Of a stretch of 64,000 bases of DNA, positions 23,691 to 35,284 are shown in pieces (position 1 is the stretch's first letter; each line of letters opens with the position of its first letter). The stretch is taken from NCBI GenBank assembly GCA_029379385.1, contig CM055612.1:15500001-15564000 (forward strand). The letters are read 5' to 3'. This DNA is from Quillaja saponaria (Eukaryota; Streptophyta; Magnoliopsida; Fabales; Quillajaceae). Made by a program: the position numbers and the translations under genes. Under the pieces are notes generated by a model that was not told the origin of the DNA, did not search any database, and was given only the letters and a program-made list of their open reading frames with translations.

Positions 23691-24376
23691 TATCTAACTC
23701 ACTTTTGTTAATAGGTGTTCATCAATTAAGCCTTTATTTTTGGTCCCAATTGAGGCTTTTTTATCTAGTCTATGAGGCTTATCTAACTCATCTAACTCAT
23801 TTTTATTAACGTGTAACAAGCAGGTTGCCACAATATCTTCAAGTGGTGAGCATTAGATTGGAAAACTGATAGTAAGAACAATGGGTGAAGTTGAGGAGGA
23901 AGGAGTCGTGGTTGCTGTAAGCAACTTTGGCTGTTTCAGTAGTGGAGACCTAATAATTAGTGATATGCATCTCTTATTGTTCACTCATTTGTTTTTGGAT
24001 TTACTAGTATATTTTCTCATAAAATTATAGTGACTGCTATTGGTATTTTTTTTCTTAAAGTATTATATTGTCTTTACTTGTATTCTTGAAATTCTTATTT
24101 ATAGTTTTCATATTGATTTTTTTATTTTTTTTTATTTTTAAAAGAAACAAAAACAAAAACAAAAGGCTGGTAATTATCATAATCACCATGAACCACACTA
24201 AAGTTTAGTTGGTGTCATAGACATGTAATTTATCGACTATTTCATTGATTAAATGTTGGTCGTAAATTTTTACCGAGCAATATTTGGGGTCTTTCAATGG
24301 TTGGTAAGGATCAATTTTTTCAACATATAAAACTTTTTTTAACCGAAAGTCATGCATTGTACGGGTTACGTAATCT

Positions 24377-25050
24377 TTATATTATAAAATTGTTATCAAA
24401 GAACTAGTTAAATGAGGTACTGACATATTAGTAGATCCTTCAACTATTATTTTGACACATAAACTGACACGTTTAACTAACACTTAATACTTTGATGTCC
24501 CATCAACTAATGTCATTTTGTTTTAGAAAAATAATCAGTAGATGGGGTTTGGACATTAGTCCTCTCGAATGAAATAACAAATGATTAGACAAACCAATTA
24601 TTTATTGTATTAACTCATAAATTGCATAGGCATATATTAAATCTTAACTAAAATAAGAAGGAAAAAACTTATTAGGTTTAGTTATTTACAATGTTCCAAG
24701 AATTTTTTTTTTAATTCAAAGATCTATAAAATTATTATTTAAGAATTAGTTGAATATGGTGCTGATATATCAACAAATCTTTTAACTATTATTTTGACAT
24801 ATAATTTAACACATTAGTTGACACCTAATATATCAATGCCACATAAGCTAACGTCATCTTTTTTTAAAAAAAATACAAAAATTGATTGATGTGGTTTGAA
24901 TCTTATACCGCTCATATGAAATAACAAAATTAATAATCACTTAGGCAAGCCAATTATTTATTGGATTAACTCATAAAATATATATGGATATATTAAATCT
25001 TAATTGAAATGAGAAAAAAAAAAAAAACTTGTTAGGTTTAATTATTTAAG
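24377..25050 (+). repeat. Tandem direct duplication of about 310-330 bp
   Basis: 24377-24694 and 24721-25050 share an ordered series of matching phrases: TTCAACTATTATTTTGACA / TTTAACTATTATTTTGACA, CCAATTATTTATTG, ATTAACTCATAAA, ATATTAAATCTTAA and TTAGGTTTA. Small indels and many substitutions separate the copies, so the duplication is old. No coding content. Confidence 0.75.
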
Positions 25051-25114
25051 TGATTAACTATTTACACTTTTGCACATAAACCTTTTTATTCAAAAATCCA
25101 AAACAACAATAGAA

Positions 25115-25250
25115 TTAAAAAATAATTCTCATAAAATCTTATATTATTATTTGATAAAAAAACTACTATTAAAACTCAAAATTAACAAAAAAAATAATTC
25201 TCATAAAATCTTATATTATTATTTGATAGAAAAACCTACTATTAAAACTA
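25115..25250 (+). repeat. Two-copy tandem repeat, about 75 bp spacing
   Basis: A block beginning AATAATTCTCATAAAATC and continuing TTATATTATTATTTGATA is present twice (from about 25120 and 25194), each followed by CTACTATTAAAACT. The copies are almost identical, so this duplication is recent. It causes the open frame 25070-25300, which is not a gene. Confidence 0.8.
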
Positions 25251-25799
25251 AAAATAAAATACATATGGTTCATACAACGCTAAAAATAGAAAATCAATAA
25301 TTTTTTTAATTAGGAGAAGGGTATGGTACCCTAGGTTTAAGTAACTTAATTTATGTATTGTGTTTTATATATTTGATTTGTAACTTAGAGAGAAATGAAT
25401 GTATGAAATGAGTTAGTAAGAGTTTGAAGTTACTGGGTTGGGGACTGATATGGAGAAGAAGGTGAAGGTGAAGAATGGAGAAGGAGAAGGTGAAGAATAG
25501 AGAAGAACAGATTATCAGGTTTTCATTTAGCAGATCTGGTACTATAGTATTAAGGGTAGGCAAAATGGTCATATTGTCTATCTTATTTTTGCTCTCGCGT
25601 GAGAATAAAATATAGGCACATATTTAAGAGGGTATAAAATTCTTGTGTTCTTGGGAAAAGAGGGTCAAATTTATACCTATAGAAAATATTTTGTTTGGAT
25701 AAAAATTTCAACTCTTGAAACATAAACTAGCATAATGTTTTTTAGAGTGAGTTTTGGTGGATGAAAAAAATTTATTACCGAAATAAACAGCCCCTTAGA

Positions 25800-25930
25800 A
25801 GATTATGACAGAGCCTACACCTAATTTTCACAGATCATTCTATATGTATAGTTGTCCTGTATGTGGAGAAAAAGAAGCAACCCACATGCTTATCTCATTA
25901 GTCAACGTGCCTTGTTCTAAAGGCAACATC
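25800..25930 (+). pseudogene. Possible LINE zinc-binding fragment
   Basis: Reads YSCPVCGEKEATHMLIS, a C-x2-C...H arrangement like the zinc motif after LINE reverse transcriptase (compare 12992). The match is short, with no flanking RT or RNase H found, so this may be chance. Confidence 0.25.
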
Positions 25931-27499
25931 TTATCCGTATATAAATAAAAATGGGGTTTAATGGGGATGAAAGTGATGTCAAATCAAGAGTAGAATGACA
26001 AGGCTGACTTCAAATTCATGGAATTATAGGGTATAAGCTTGACCTCAACTTGTTTCAGTGGTTAAAACTGCATTAACAAAGGAGATCAATCACTAGGAAA
26101 CTGGTGATTCTTATTTGGAATCAGCAAGGTCGCATTTCTTTCAATTTTATGATCTTCTATACTGAAATGTGGTATATATATCACAAACCATCCAGCAAAA
26201 AACTTATATTTGAAATTATCAACAAAAGTAACTTTAGCACTTATGTGACAAAAAAACAGAACTAAGATTTATGCAAAGTTACAATAATATATAATAAAAA
26301 TCTTGACGTATCAACACATATACTGAAAATGCCTTTTATTTATTTAGTTGTTTTAAATATTTTTGTGATTAAAAAAGAAGAAGAAAAAAGACAGTCCATG
26401 AAAATGAAGGTTGACAATTATGATATTTTCAGGATGTTTATGATAAAAAAAAAAAAAAAAAACAGTCTGCACACACATATATATATAGATATTAATATGT
26501 TCAAAAATTTACTAAAAACCATTAGAGTGGGCAAACCCTAGTATACAAGAGATATACAAGATTCATCTCCTAAAGAACTAAAGAAAAAAAAAAGTATTTA
26601 CTCAACATGCAATCTCAAAAGAAAAAAAAAGTATAAAAGTAAGCTAAAAAGACAGAAAAATAAATTAAATCAAATTTGAAATATAAACTTGTTTGTTTTC
26701 AATTCAACTTTCATGTAAGATGTTCATAAGACAAGGTGGTGATACCAAGGTAGTATCACCACCTCTTACACCTTTGTCCTGTTTTCATTTGGATTAAACA
26801 ATTGACCGTTATTTTTGTTTTGCATAGTAACATGCAATGCACTAACAAAAACAGCACAATGTAATCATGTACAAACACCTTAGTCCAGAAGAGCCCAGCA
26901 ATATATTTATGTATTAATACCAGCACCCAGAGAAAAGAAGTGACAAAAACAGCTGTCAGTATTATATCAGAACCAAAGAGGCTTCACTAACTGCATATAT
27001 TACTTAAGAGGGTAAAGTATGGAGACAGAAACAACTACATGCAATATTTTCCAATGCAGGCATGACTATGGATGTCGGATTTCTAAGACATCTACTAATT
27101 TCCAATATATTGTCGAGAACTGAAAAGGTCAACAATTAACAAACTTTAACCAATACACATACAGGGCTTGGCATACATGTATTTAAACAATGAAATCCTG
27201 TGATTACTCAAAAATTGCATAAACAGAATGACTGATTTGTGAAAAATAAAAATGAAAATTCAAACCCACAATATACCGAGATATGCCAATGATTTTTCAG
27301 ATCCCTCATTATATAATTTATGGGAAAAGAACAATTTTTTCACTTAACCAAAAGCCAAGATAGCAGCCCATGTCTGTGTCTGTCATTTCTAGTAATGGCT
27401 TTGTCTAGTGGCTACTGTGAGTTTACAAAACGAAGGTCCTGTTTATGGCTTCTAAAGCTTATTTGATTTCCATTGAAATATCCATTAAAATATTTTTGA
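25931..27499. other. Low-complexity intergenic DNA
   Basis: AT-rich with A-runs (26444-26462) and short tandem AT. Apart from the inverted repeat at 26734-26764 I see nothing specific. Confidence 0.4.
26734..26764. repeat. Perfect 12-bp inverted repeat (hairpin)
   Basis: AGGTGGTGATAC, a 7-base spacer, then GTATCACCACCT. The outer flanks (GACAA left, TTGTC right) extend pairing after a bulge. No terminator logic applies here; it could be a remnant transposon end or a transcribed hairpin. Confidence 0.6.
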
Positions 27500-27660
27500 A
27501 ATAATAGTACAACCGACTGCTCATTTTCTCAAAATTATACATTAATACAAAGAAAATCGTTAAAAATAATAGTTACTACAAGAAAAATTATCATTTTTAA
27601 TATAATAGTACAGCCAACTGCTCATTTTCTCAGAATTATCCAGTAATAAAAAGAAAAAAT
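27500..27660 (+). repeat. 57-bp direct repeat, about 100 bp apart
   Basis: AATAGTACAACCGACTGCTC near 27502 and AATAGTACAGCCAACTGCTC near 27603, each followed by ATTTTCTCA and a similar AT-rich tail. Function unknown. Confidence 0.7.
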
Positions 27661-27901
27661 TGAAGTAGTGCAAGAAAATCGTTAATAATTGCTATAAGAA
27701 AAACTTAGCTAGAATAAGTTAAAATGAAAAAAGACACAAGGTAACTTTGAATTGTTTAACTGGATATCCACAACCTTCTTGCAAAAAAAATTTATAGTGC
27801 TTCGAGAAAGCAATACATGACATGATCATTCAATGAGGCAACTTTTTAAGCTATTTTAGGAGACCAACACTTTTATCATAAGATCAAATGAAGGTGATTA
27901 T

Positions 27902-28362
27902 TGTTAGGTATCAATATATATAAACATTCATTAATCATAGATAGAAAGAATCCAACAGAAGAACGCTGTGACTCTTCTTATATAAGGAGAGTATGTAACA
28001 TAACCATGATGTATCCATTTCCATAACTATTCCAACATTATCACTATCATATTTTCTTATTTCATATTAACTTTCAATTCTTACTATAAAAAGAGTTGGG
28101 ACTACTTGCTAAGGTTCTCATTCTTGTGTGCAAAAATTAGAGAATGATTCACAATCTACTCTTACAAGGTTGGCCCGCTAAGGCTCTATACACTAGATAT
28201 ACTCCGAGAGGGCGGAAATCAACCTTAAGGATAGTGCCTAGTGCATGATTTTGTGGTACTATCTTTCCAACTTATAACTCTTAATTTCTATATCGTTGAA
28301 TTTGTTGTGATTTATAATTATGTGAAACTAGAATATTTGTATCGACCCAAATATTTCCAACA
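27902..28362 (+). repeat. Candidate LTR (461 bp), solo or with decayed interior
   Basis: Begins TGTTAGG and ends CCAACA, a matching inverted terminus pair. It holds a TATA-like TATATAAGGAGA at about 27979-27990 and a mixed-composition leader region downstream, as LTRs do. No second copy is seen in the window, and no canonical primer-binding site follows. The 5-base flanks do not clearly match, so solo-LTR status is unproven. The strand is assumed from the TATA-like box. Confidence 0.45.
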
Positions 28363-30480
28363 ATCTTAAAGGTTGATATGGATGCAAGTATTCTAGTATT
28401 GACAAGATAATTCTTGATTTTTACCAAATTAAAATTTTCAATGATGTAGATGGAAAAATCAGATTAAGTTTCAATTATGTTTTTCATAATTGTTGTGCGA
28501 TAATATATGTGAATTAGAAAATATGTAAATTTTGATGATTATGTGTTCATCTTGTTTGGAATGAAAATAGTCATACTTTCATGATGATGATATGAAGTTC
28601 TGTCATGCATATATTAATGAATATGATTTATACGTGAGAAAAAAAAGATACATGTGAATTTTCCAATTAAAAAAGGGATGCAAGATGATTATTTGTGATT
28701 TGTGTAATTTCATTTGGTTGACTTTACATATTTATTGATTAAAGAATCAAGTGACTAAAGAATTTCTAATAAGAAAATTTTATGGCTTGCAGTTCATCAT
28801 CCTAATTAAAAGTTTTGAGAAAAAAAAATTATTTTCCTAATTAAAAGTTTTGAAAATAAAAAAAAAAGAGTTTTAGTTTACACAAGATTAATTTTGTGTT
28901 TAAGAAACTTCTTTCTGATAGAGATTGTGAAAACTATATTGAAAATAATGGATAGTAAATATTTGTGATTGTTGTATGATAAATAGAACAATATTGAGAT
29001 GCTGAAAAGAATAATAATGATATGAATGAACGTCTAATTATTTGTAGCTTATACTTATTTGAAAATTTAATTATTGTGTTAGGAACATTATAGGTGACTA
29101 TAATTTCTATATGTTTCATACAATTTTAATTGTAAGTGTACATGTCGTCATGTATGATTAAAATATCTTTTTGTTAAGGCTAAAATTTGAGAATTTCTTT
29201 CTATGAGATGTTGATGAATGTAAATAACAAATAAAATGAGTACTATATTTGCTACGTGAGGAGCAACATATTTGAAATTGTGAATTTCAAAATGCAAAAG
29301 TCTAGAATTGACAATAAAATGTATAAATGTTTTATCACTTGTGACGCTTATTAGCTTTTTGGTTGTGCCAAAGAAAGAAATTTTTTTTTTTTGATGAATA
29401 TTAATTTGTGTTTTCTATAGAGAAAGATTGTATGATTTATTTTATATGTGGATATATATGCTATGTTATGTGATGAAAAATACCTTAATAATATTTCTAA
29501 TATTAAAATAAATATTGATCGCAAGAATGAGATATTCTTGAAGGAGAAAAAAGAGTTGTTGTGTTTAATGAGAAAATAAATTGTGTTGAGAACCAAAAGA
29601 AAAAGGCATTGTGCTTTTCTTTTGGGTATATTTAAATATCTCTTTCTGGTTGCATCTTGATAATAAATATGATAAATTATTATCAATAATATGTGTCACT
29701 GAAAATGTAGAAAAATAATATATATTGAGAATATGCATTCCTATTATACGGTAAGGTACAATGATGGCTAAGTTGAGTAATTAGGCATTCTTATTATACG
29801 ATCATTATATACAATTAGGTATATTAGTGCCAAGATGAGATAAATCTTATCAATAAATTGAAAATGATTATGCATTGCCTATATACAATGAGGTATATTT
29901 GTGCAAATGTATTACCTTAAAAAAGACTGATAGGCATATCGTTGTAGTGAAGAACATTTTAGACTGTATCTTTTCATTGTGATTGCTAGGTTGCCATAAC
30001 TCAAGCAAAGAATAAAATATATAATGGAAAAGTTGACACATCAGGTTGACAAACAAAATTTGTGAGGCAATTGATGAATGAAATTATGTATCCATGAATT
30101 TGATATGATTAAGAGAAAATACTGGGTGATTCTTTGATCAAGCCACTGATGCTGAGATAAGTGAGTGGAACATCGAGGGGATGGGATTAATGCCTATTTT
30201 ATGAGACATGTGATTGATACCTAATTCTAATGCTAAAGGATGCTTTAAAGAGGTTCAATGTGGTTAAACGAAGTCATTTGTTTTCGCATGGTGGTATTGT
30301 CAATTAGTATATATTTTTATCCGCTTAAGCATCTTTAATGATTAAGGTGAGGAGTCCCTTCCAATGGTGTTAGACAATGCAACTGCAGTGATTATATAGG
30401 GATGAGCTTTTGTTCTTAATGAAATCCATAGCCTCAAATTGTGGGGGTGGGGTATGATCTGCAGCATACTCTTGATGAAA
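28363..30480. other. AT-rich DNA, possibly a decayed retrotransposon interior
   Basis: Long AT-rich stretch following the LTR candidate. Frames are short and broken and I recognise no gag or pol motif. It ends where the 27-bp minisatellite unit begins. Confidence 0.3.
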
Positions 30481-30492
30481 TTTTACCACCTT

Positions 30493-30610
30493 GGCTGCTT
30501 TCTGCAATTCTGCTACCATAGTTTTTTTTTGCAATTCCAGCACCAAAACTGCTTTCTCTAATTCTGGCACCATGATGGTTATTTTCTCCAATTACGATAC
30601 CTCTATCACC
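30493..30610. repeat. 27-bp minisatellite array, unit 1
   Basis: About four imperfect copies of a 27-bp repeat. Shared core TTTCTGCAATTCTGGCACCA; e.g. copies start at 30494, 30521, 30548 and 30575, spaced exactly 27. Because 27 is nine codons, minus-strand frames (30370-30591, 30434-30706) show a periodic peptide of ELQKAAMVP-like units. Related arrays lie at 40110-40380 and 41200-41560, with a similar downstream segment in unit 2. Copia B is inserted just right of this unit. Confidence 0.75.
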
Positions 30611-30767
30611 TAATCCTCTTTCAGCTCTAGGGCTCCTTCCCTCTCCCTCTCTTATCGTCGTTGCCACACCTTCTCTTGCCCCATTGCTTTCTCCTCTTTC
30701 AAGCATTTTGAAAACTGTAGTTTGTCTTTCTTTCTAAATTATGTAAAAATTATATATATATATATTT

Positions 30768-30896
30768 TTTATAGAAGATAATGAATTTGTACATGTAAAA
30801 CATTTTGTCCTAATTTTCTCACACAATGAAGAGAGAATAAATGAGTCAAACAAAGACCCATGAATTAAGCAATAGTCATTGACTCATGAATCAAGC
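30768..30896 (+). repeat. Copia B 5' LTR, left half
   Basis: Matches 39459-39600 of the 3' LTR. It is interrupted at the CAAGC target duplication (30892-30896) by Copia A. Confidence 0.8.
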
Positions 30897-31139
30897 TATT
30901 AGAGTGTAAATATAGGCAGCTTAATTAGTGGGTCAAATTTCCTTATTTATAGTTTCCTTCCTTATTTATAGTTTCCTTCCTTATTTATAGTTTCCTTATT
31001 TTTGTGTAATTTCTATTACGTATTTGGTTGATATTTAGTCTAGGTTCACTATGTTAGGTTAAATACTTTAGCCTATAAATAGAGGCTCTCTCTTGTATAT
31101 TGAAAATCATCTGAATATACATTCTTCTTATATTCAACA
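30897..31139 (+). repeat. Copia A 5' LTR (243 bp)
   Basis: Begins TATTAGAGTG (TG changed to TA in both LTRs) and ends ATTCAACA. It has three copies of a 19-bp repeat CCTTATTTATAGTTTCCTT (30941-30959, 30960-30978, 30979-30997) where the 3' LTR has one. Confidence 0.95.
31074..31082 (+). promoter_or_regulatory. TATA box of Copia A LTR
   Basis: TATAAATAG in the LTR, about 65 bases before the LTR end, the usual position for the element's promoter. The same sequence is kept in the 3' LTR. Confidence 0.7.
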
Positions 31140-31151
31140 TGGTATCAGAGC
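31140..31151 (+). other. Primer-binding site of Copia A
   Basis: TGGTATCAGAGC, complementary to the 3' part of initiator methionine tRNA, directly after the LTR. Confidence 0.95.
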
Positions 31152-31223
31152 TTAGGGAGAAAAAACCCTAATTTTTATTTTTTGCAGAAAAAAAAAAAAA
31201 ACCTAATTTTTATTTTCAGCTGT

Positions 31224-31300
31224 GTTTCTTTCCAGCGTGTCTCTCTATTGCAGCGTTTCATTCCAGCGTGTCTCTCTATTGCTGCGTTTCATTCCAGCAG
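31224..31300 (+). repeat. 31-bp tandem repeat in Copia A leader
   Basis: Two full copies (31224-31254, 31255-31285) and a partial third. Each begins GTTTCATTCCAGC and contains GTGTCTCTCTATTGC. It lies between the primer site and the first usable Met, so it probably lengthened the leader or replaced part of gag. Confidence 0.85.
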
Positions 31301-31335
31301 TACGATTATTGTTCATCGAGGTACTGTTCATCGGT

Positions 31336-31911
31336 ATGTCTATCTCTGAAAAATCTGAAATTGGTATGTCAAAAGCTAATACTTTTACCTCTGTGTTTTC
31401 TAGATCCCCTGTTATTACTACAGCTAATATTGTTCAATCAGCCAATTCACTTGAAGTTTCACAATCTAAAGACAAGCATATTAATGTCTCATTATCAACT
31501 ACTGAATATGATAAGTTTCTACAGTATCAAGCTACCCAGCAATCTTCTCATGGTAATTCTGTCGCTTGCCTCTCTCAAACCCCTTCTGACACTTGGATTC
31601 TTGATTCTGGTGCCTCTGATCACATATCTGGTAATCCAAAACTTTTTTCTAGTATTAATAATCCATTATCACCTTCCACTATCACTATAGCTAATGGCTC
31701 CACAACCATTGCTAAAGGTATAGGTCAAGCTAGACCATTATCTTCTTTGTCTTTAGAATCTGTGCTTTATGTCCCTGAATGTTCATTCAATTTGATTTCT
31801 ATTAGTCAATTGACACGTTCTCTCAATTGTTCTGTCACTTTTATTGATGATTCTTTTACTATACAGGACCGACGTACGGGACGAACGATTGGCACAGGGC
31901 GTGAGTCATAG
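31336..31911 (+). pseudogene. Copia A gag stub and protease
   Basis: Frame starts MSISEK at 31336. About 80 residues without a UBN2 domain or zinc knuckle lead to protease motif WILDSGASDHISGN, then ITIANGSTT and LYVPECSFNLISISQL, the conserved Copia protease/linker blocks. The catalytic DSG is intact. The frame ends at a TAG (31909-31911) in TGRTIGTGRES*, where Gln is usual, and continues in the same frame after it. The longer frame from 31222 begins in the leader repeats and is less likely to be used. Confidence 0.85.
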
Positions 31912-33384
31912 GGCCTCTACCATCTTACCACAATACCTACATCTTCAGTGGCTTGCTCTACAGATGTATCACCTATTCTCATTCACAGTCGATTGGGTCA
32001 TCCTAGTCTATCTAAGCTTCAAAAGATGGTCCCTCGTTTGTCATCTCTGTCATCTTTAAATTGTGAATCGTGTCAGCTTGGCAAGCACACATGCGCTTCG
32101 TTTCCAAAGCATAGTCGTTTTAGAGCAGAGTCTCCCTTTCATCTTGTTCATACTGATGTTTGGGGTCCTAGTCGTGTTAGTTCATCTTTGGGATTTCAGT
32201 GTTTCATAACCTTTATTGATGACTATTCTCGTTGCACGTGGTTATTTTTAATGAAAAATCATTCTGAGTTATTTTCTATATTCCAACAGTTTTGTGCTGA
32301 AATTAAAACACAATTTGGTGTTTCTATTCGTATTTTGCGTAGTGATAATGCACGTGAATATTTTTCTACATCATTTCAGCACTTTATGACATCTCAATGT
32401 ATGCTGCATCAATCATCTTGTTCTCACACCCCTCAACAAAATTGAGTTGCTGAGCGCAAAAACAGACATTTAATTGAAACAGCTCGCACTCTATTACTTC
32501 ATGGTCATGTTCCACTTCGGTTTTGGGGTGATGCTGTACTTACTGCATGCTACCTTATTAATCGCATGCCATCTTCTACATTGCATAACAAAATTCCATA
32601 TTCTATCATCTTTCCTAATCATCCCTTATATTCACTTCCGCTTCGTATCTTTGGTTGCATTTGTTTTGTTCATGATCTAACACCTAGACAGGATAAACTC
32701 TCTTCCAAATCATTTAAGTGCATATTATTGGGTTATTCTCGCCTTCAAAAAGGGTATAAATGTTACTGTCCAGATAAGAATCGTTACTTTATCTCCGCTG
32801 ATGTTACATTTTTTGAAGAATCTTCATTCTTTTCCTTGACTATTCCCGAGTCACATTCTATCTCTGAGATTTTTCCGGTTCCTTATCTTGGACCAAATGA
32901 CTATGTATCATCTTCACCACTACCTGATCTTCCAGCAGACACTGTTGATGTACCTGATGACTCACCTTCTGTCCCAACACATTCCCGTGCCTCAGATCCT
33001 GTTTTATCACCTATTTTACGAAGAGGTACTCGTTCAACTCGTAATCCTTATCCTATTTATACTTTTTTGAGTTATCATCGTTTATCTTCACCCTATTATG
33101 CATTTGTCTCCTCTTTGTCTTCTATTTCTGTTCCAAAGTCCACCAGTGATGCTCTTGCTCATCCCGGGTGGCTGCAGGCCATGATTGATGAAATGAACGC
33201 CTTACATACTAATGGTACTTGGGAACTGGTCTCTTTACCTTCTGGAAAATCCATTGTTGACTGTAAATGGGTATACACCATAAAAGTTCATCCTGATGGT
33301 TCTGTTGATCGCTTAAAGGCTAGATTAGCAAAGGCTACACTCAGGTCTATGGTGTGGATTATTCAGAAACTTTCTCTCCCGTAG
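31912..33384 (+). pseudogene. Copia A integrase and start of reverse transcriptase
   Basis: Same frame as the protease. RLGHPSLSKLQ and CESCQLGKH form the zinc-binding HHCC region. The DDE core shows HTDVWGPS (Asp 1), LRSDNAREYF (Asp 2) and VAERKNRHL (Glu). A TGA at 32443-32445 replaces the usual Gly codon just before VAERKN. GKR-type linker and FGCICFVHDL, then LLGYSRLQKGYKCY. The start of RT is PGWLQAMIDEMNAL, WELVSLPSG and CKWVYTIK. A small deletion near 33330 in the RLKARLVAKGY-type block shifts the frame. Confidence 0.9.
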
Positions 33385-34166
33385 CTAAAATTACATCTGT
33401 CAGGGTATTTATATCTCTAGCTACTATTTTTGATTGGCCACTCTATCAATTGGACATAAAAAATGCTTTCTTACATGGTGACCTTGATGAAAAAGTCTTT
33501 ATGGAGCAACCACCTGGTTTTGTTGCTCAGGGGGAGTCTGGTATGGTGTGTCGATTGAAAAAGTCTCTAAATGGCTTAAAGCAATCTCCTAGAGCTTGGT
33601 TTGGTAGATTCAGCGAAGTAGTTCTTAGTTTTGGCCTTCAGAGGTGTACTGTTGATCACTCAGTTTTCTATAAACATACACCTAATGGCAGAATTCTTTT
33701 AATTGTATATGTGGATGATATTGTGATTACAGGTGATGATAATCATGGGATTCAACAATTGAAATCATTCCTACAGTCTAAGTTTCAAACTAAAGACTTA
33801 GGACAGCTAAAATATTTCTTGGGCATTGAGGTTGCAAGATCACAATTGGGTATTTGCCTTTCTCAAAGAAAGTATTGTCTGGATGTCTTAAGTGATATAG
33901 GTATGTTGGATTCCAAACCTGTAGATACTCCTATGGATCCCAACACTAAACTTGTACCAGATGAGGGGGAGCTACTGACTAATCTTGAGCAATATAGACG
34001 TCTTGTTGGTAAGCTGAATTATCTCACAGTCACTAGACCAGATATTGCTTTTGTAACTAGTATGGTTAGCCAATTTCTTTCTCAATCTCGAACATCTCAT
34101 TGGAATGCTGTTATTCGTATCCTAAGATACCTTAAAAACTGCATCCGGAAAGGGATTATTATATAA
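33333..34166 (+). pseudogene. Copia A reverse transcriptase
   Basis: Frame-shifted continuation: YSETFSPVAKITSVRVFI, LDIKNAFLHGDLDE, FMEQPPGF, LKKSLNGLKQSPRAWF, then the catalytic YVDDIVITG with both Asp kept, and FLGIEVARSQLGICLSQRKY. Further blocks PMDPNTKL, YRRLVGKLNYLTVTRPDIAF complete the domain. A second frameshift near 34135 breaks the junction to RNase H ([10 protein letters not shown] is restored in another frame). Confidence 0.95.
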
Positions 34167-34719
34167 GAATCATGGGCACACTCTAGTTCGAGGACATGGT
34201 CGTGGTCATACATTAGTCCATAAACATAATTCTACTCCAATTCAAGGTTATAACGATGCTGATTGGGCAGGCTCTCAATTTAACAGAAGATCTACTACAG
34301 GATACTGTATATTTCTAGGTGGAAATCTTGTTTCATGGAAAAGTAAAAAGCAGACTGTTGTTGCAAGATCTAGTGCTGAATCTGAATATAGGGCCATGAC
34401 TCATACCACTGCTGAGTTAGTTTGGCTGAAAAATCTATTAGACGAACTTGGATTTTAGCACTCACAGCCTATGGAGTTAGTATGTGATAATCAAGTTGCA
34501 TTACATATTGCATCAAATCCAGTCTTTCATGAACGAACAAAACATATAGAAGTTGACTGTCATTTCGTTCGTGAGAAGCTTATAGATAATACAATCAAGA
34601 CTACATATACAAAATCAGAAGATCAGTTAGCAGACTTATTCACAAAATCTTTGACAGGAAATCGATTGCAATATCTATGCAACAAGCTTGGAACATATAA
34701 TCTTTATGCTCCAGCTTGA
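34140..34719 (+). pseudogene. Copia A RNase H
   Basis: [10 protein letters not shown] (catalytic Asp), [33 protein letters not shown] (catalytic Glu), then [20 protein letters not shown] and [12 protein letters not shown]: a full Copia RNase H. A TAG at 34456-34458 lies between LDELGF and HSQPMELV. The frame ends YAPA* at the polypurine tract. Confidence 0.9.
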
Positions 34720-34726
34720 GGGGGAG
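34716..34726 (+). other. Polypurine tract of Copia A
   Basis: TTGAGGGGGAG directly before the 3' LTR; it overlaps the pol stop codon, as is common in Copia elements. Confidence 0.9.
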
Positions 34727-34931
34727 TATTAGAGTGTAAATATAAACAGCTTAATTAGTGGGTCAAATTTCCTTATTTATAGTTTTCTTATTTCTGTGTA
34801 ATTTCTATTACGTATTTGGTTGATATTTAGTCTAGGTTCACTATGTTAGGTTAAATACTTTAGCCTATAAATAGAGGCTCCCTCTTGTATATTGAAAATC
34901 ATCTGAATATACATTTTTCTTATATTCAACA
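34727..34931 (+). repeat. Copia A 3' LTR (205 bp)
   Basis: Same ends as the 5' LTR but with one copy of the 19-bp repeat. Followed by the CAAGC duplication. Confidence 0.95.
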
Positions 34932-34936
34932 CAAGC

Positions 34937-35103
34937 AATCAATAAATTATGATTAAGACAGTAAAAAAATCATGTTCTATATAGTCTTGCTAATGTATTT
35001 CATACTTGTGGATTTAGCCTATAAATATTAACAAATACAGAATTCCAAGACTCAAACTTAAGTTAGAGAATTTACACCTTATATTGTTTTATAAAAGTCT
35101 TTA
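34937..35103 (+). repeat. Copia B 5' LTR, right half
   Basis: Continues the LTR after Copia A and matches 39609-39778, including GCCTATAAATATT and ATTGTTTTATAAAAGTCTTTA. No clear primer-binding site follows it. Confidence 0.8.
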
Positions 35104-35284
35104 TAGTAGATTATTTGAGGTTTACTAGTACTAAAAATCTTTTTTTACCTTATACCATTACCTTTAAAAAAAAATAAAATTGACAATCTCTTCTATCCTT
35201 CAAGCTTGAACCTTGGAAACTTTGTCTCCATAAAATTATCTCAAACAAACTTTCTTTTATGAAAAACTTAGATCATAGGCTTAA

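Larger units (their letters stand above)
30897..34931 (+). mobile_element. Copia element A, nested in the LTR of Copia B
   Basis: Complete ends: LTRs at 30897-31139 and 34727-34931, flanked by a perfect 5-bp duplication CAAGC (30892-30896 and 34932-34936). The primer-binding site is canonical and the polypurine tract intact. By eye about six substitutions separate the LTRs over some 205 aligned bases, plus a 38-base difference caused by two extra copies of a 19-bp tandem repeat in the 5' LTR, so this is the youngest element with both LTRs here. The interior, about 3.6 kb, keeps protease-integrase-RT-RNase H but almost no gag. It carries three in-frame stops and two frameshifts, so it is not autonomous. 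Confidence 0.95.

Noticed and set aside
28086..28260. Possible 5S-like or Pol III promoter in the LTR candidate at 27902 (Cassandra-type TRIM)
   Set aside because: No A-box, intermediate element and C-box series could be found in order.
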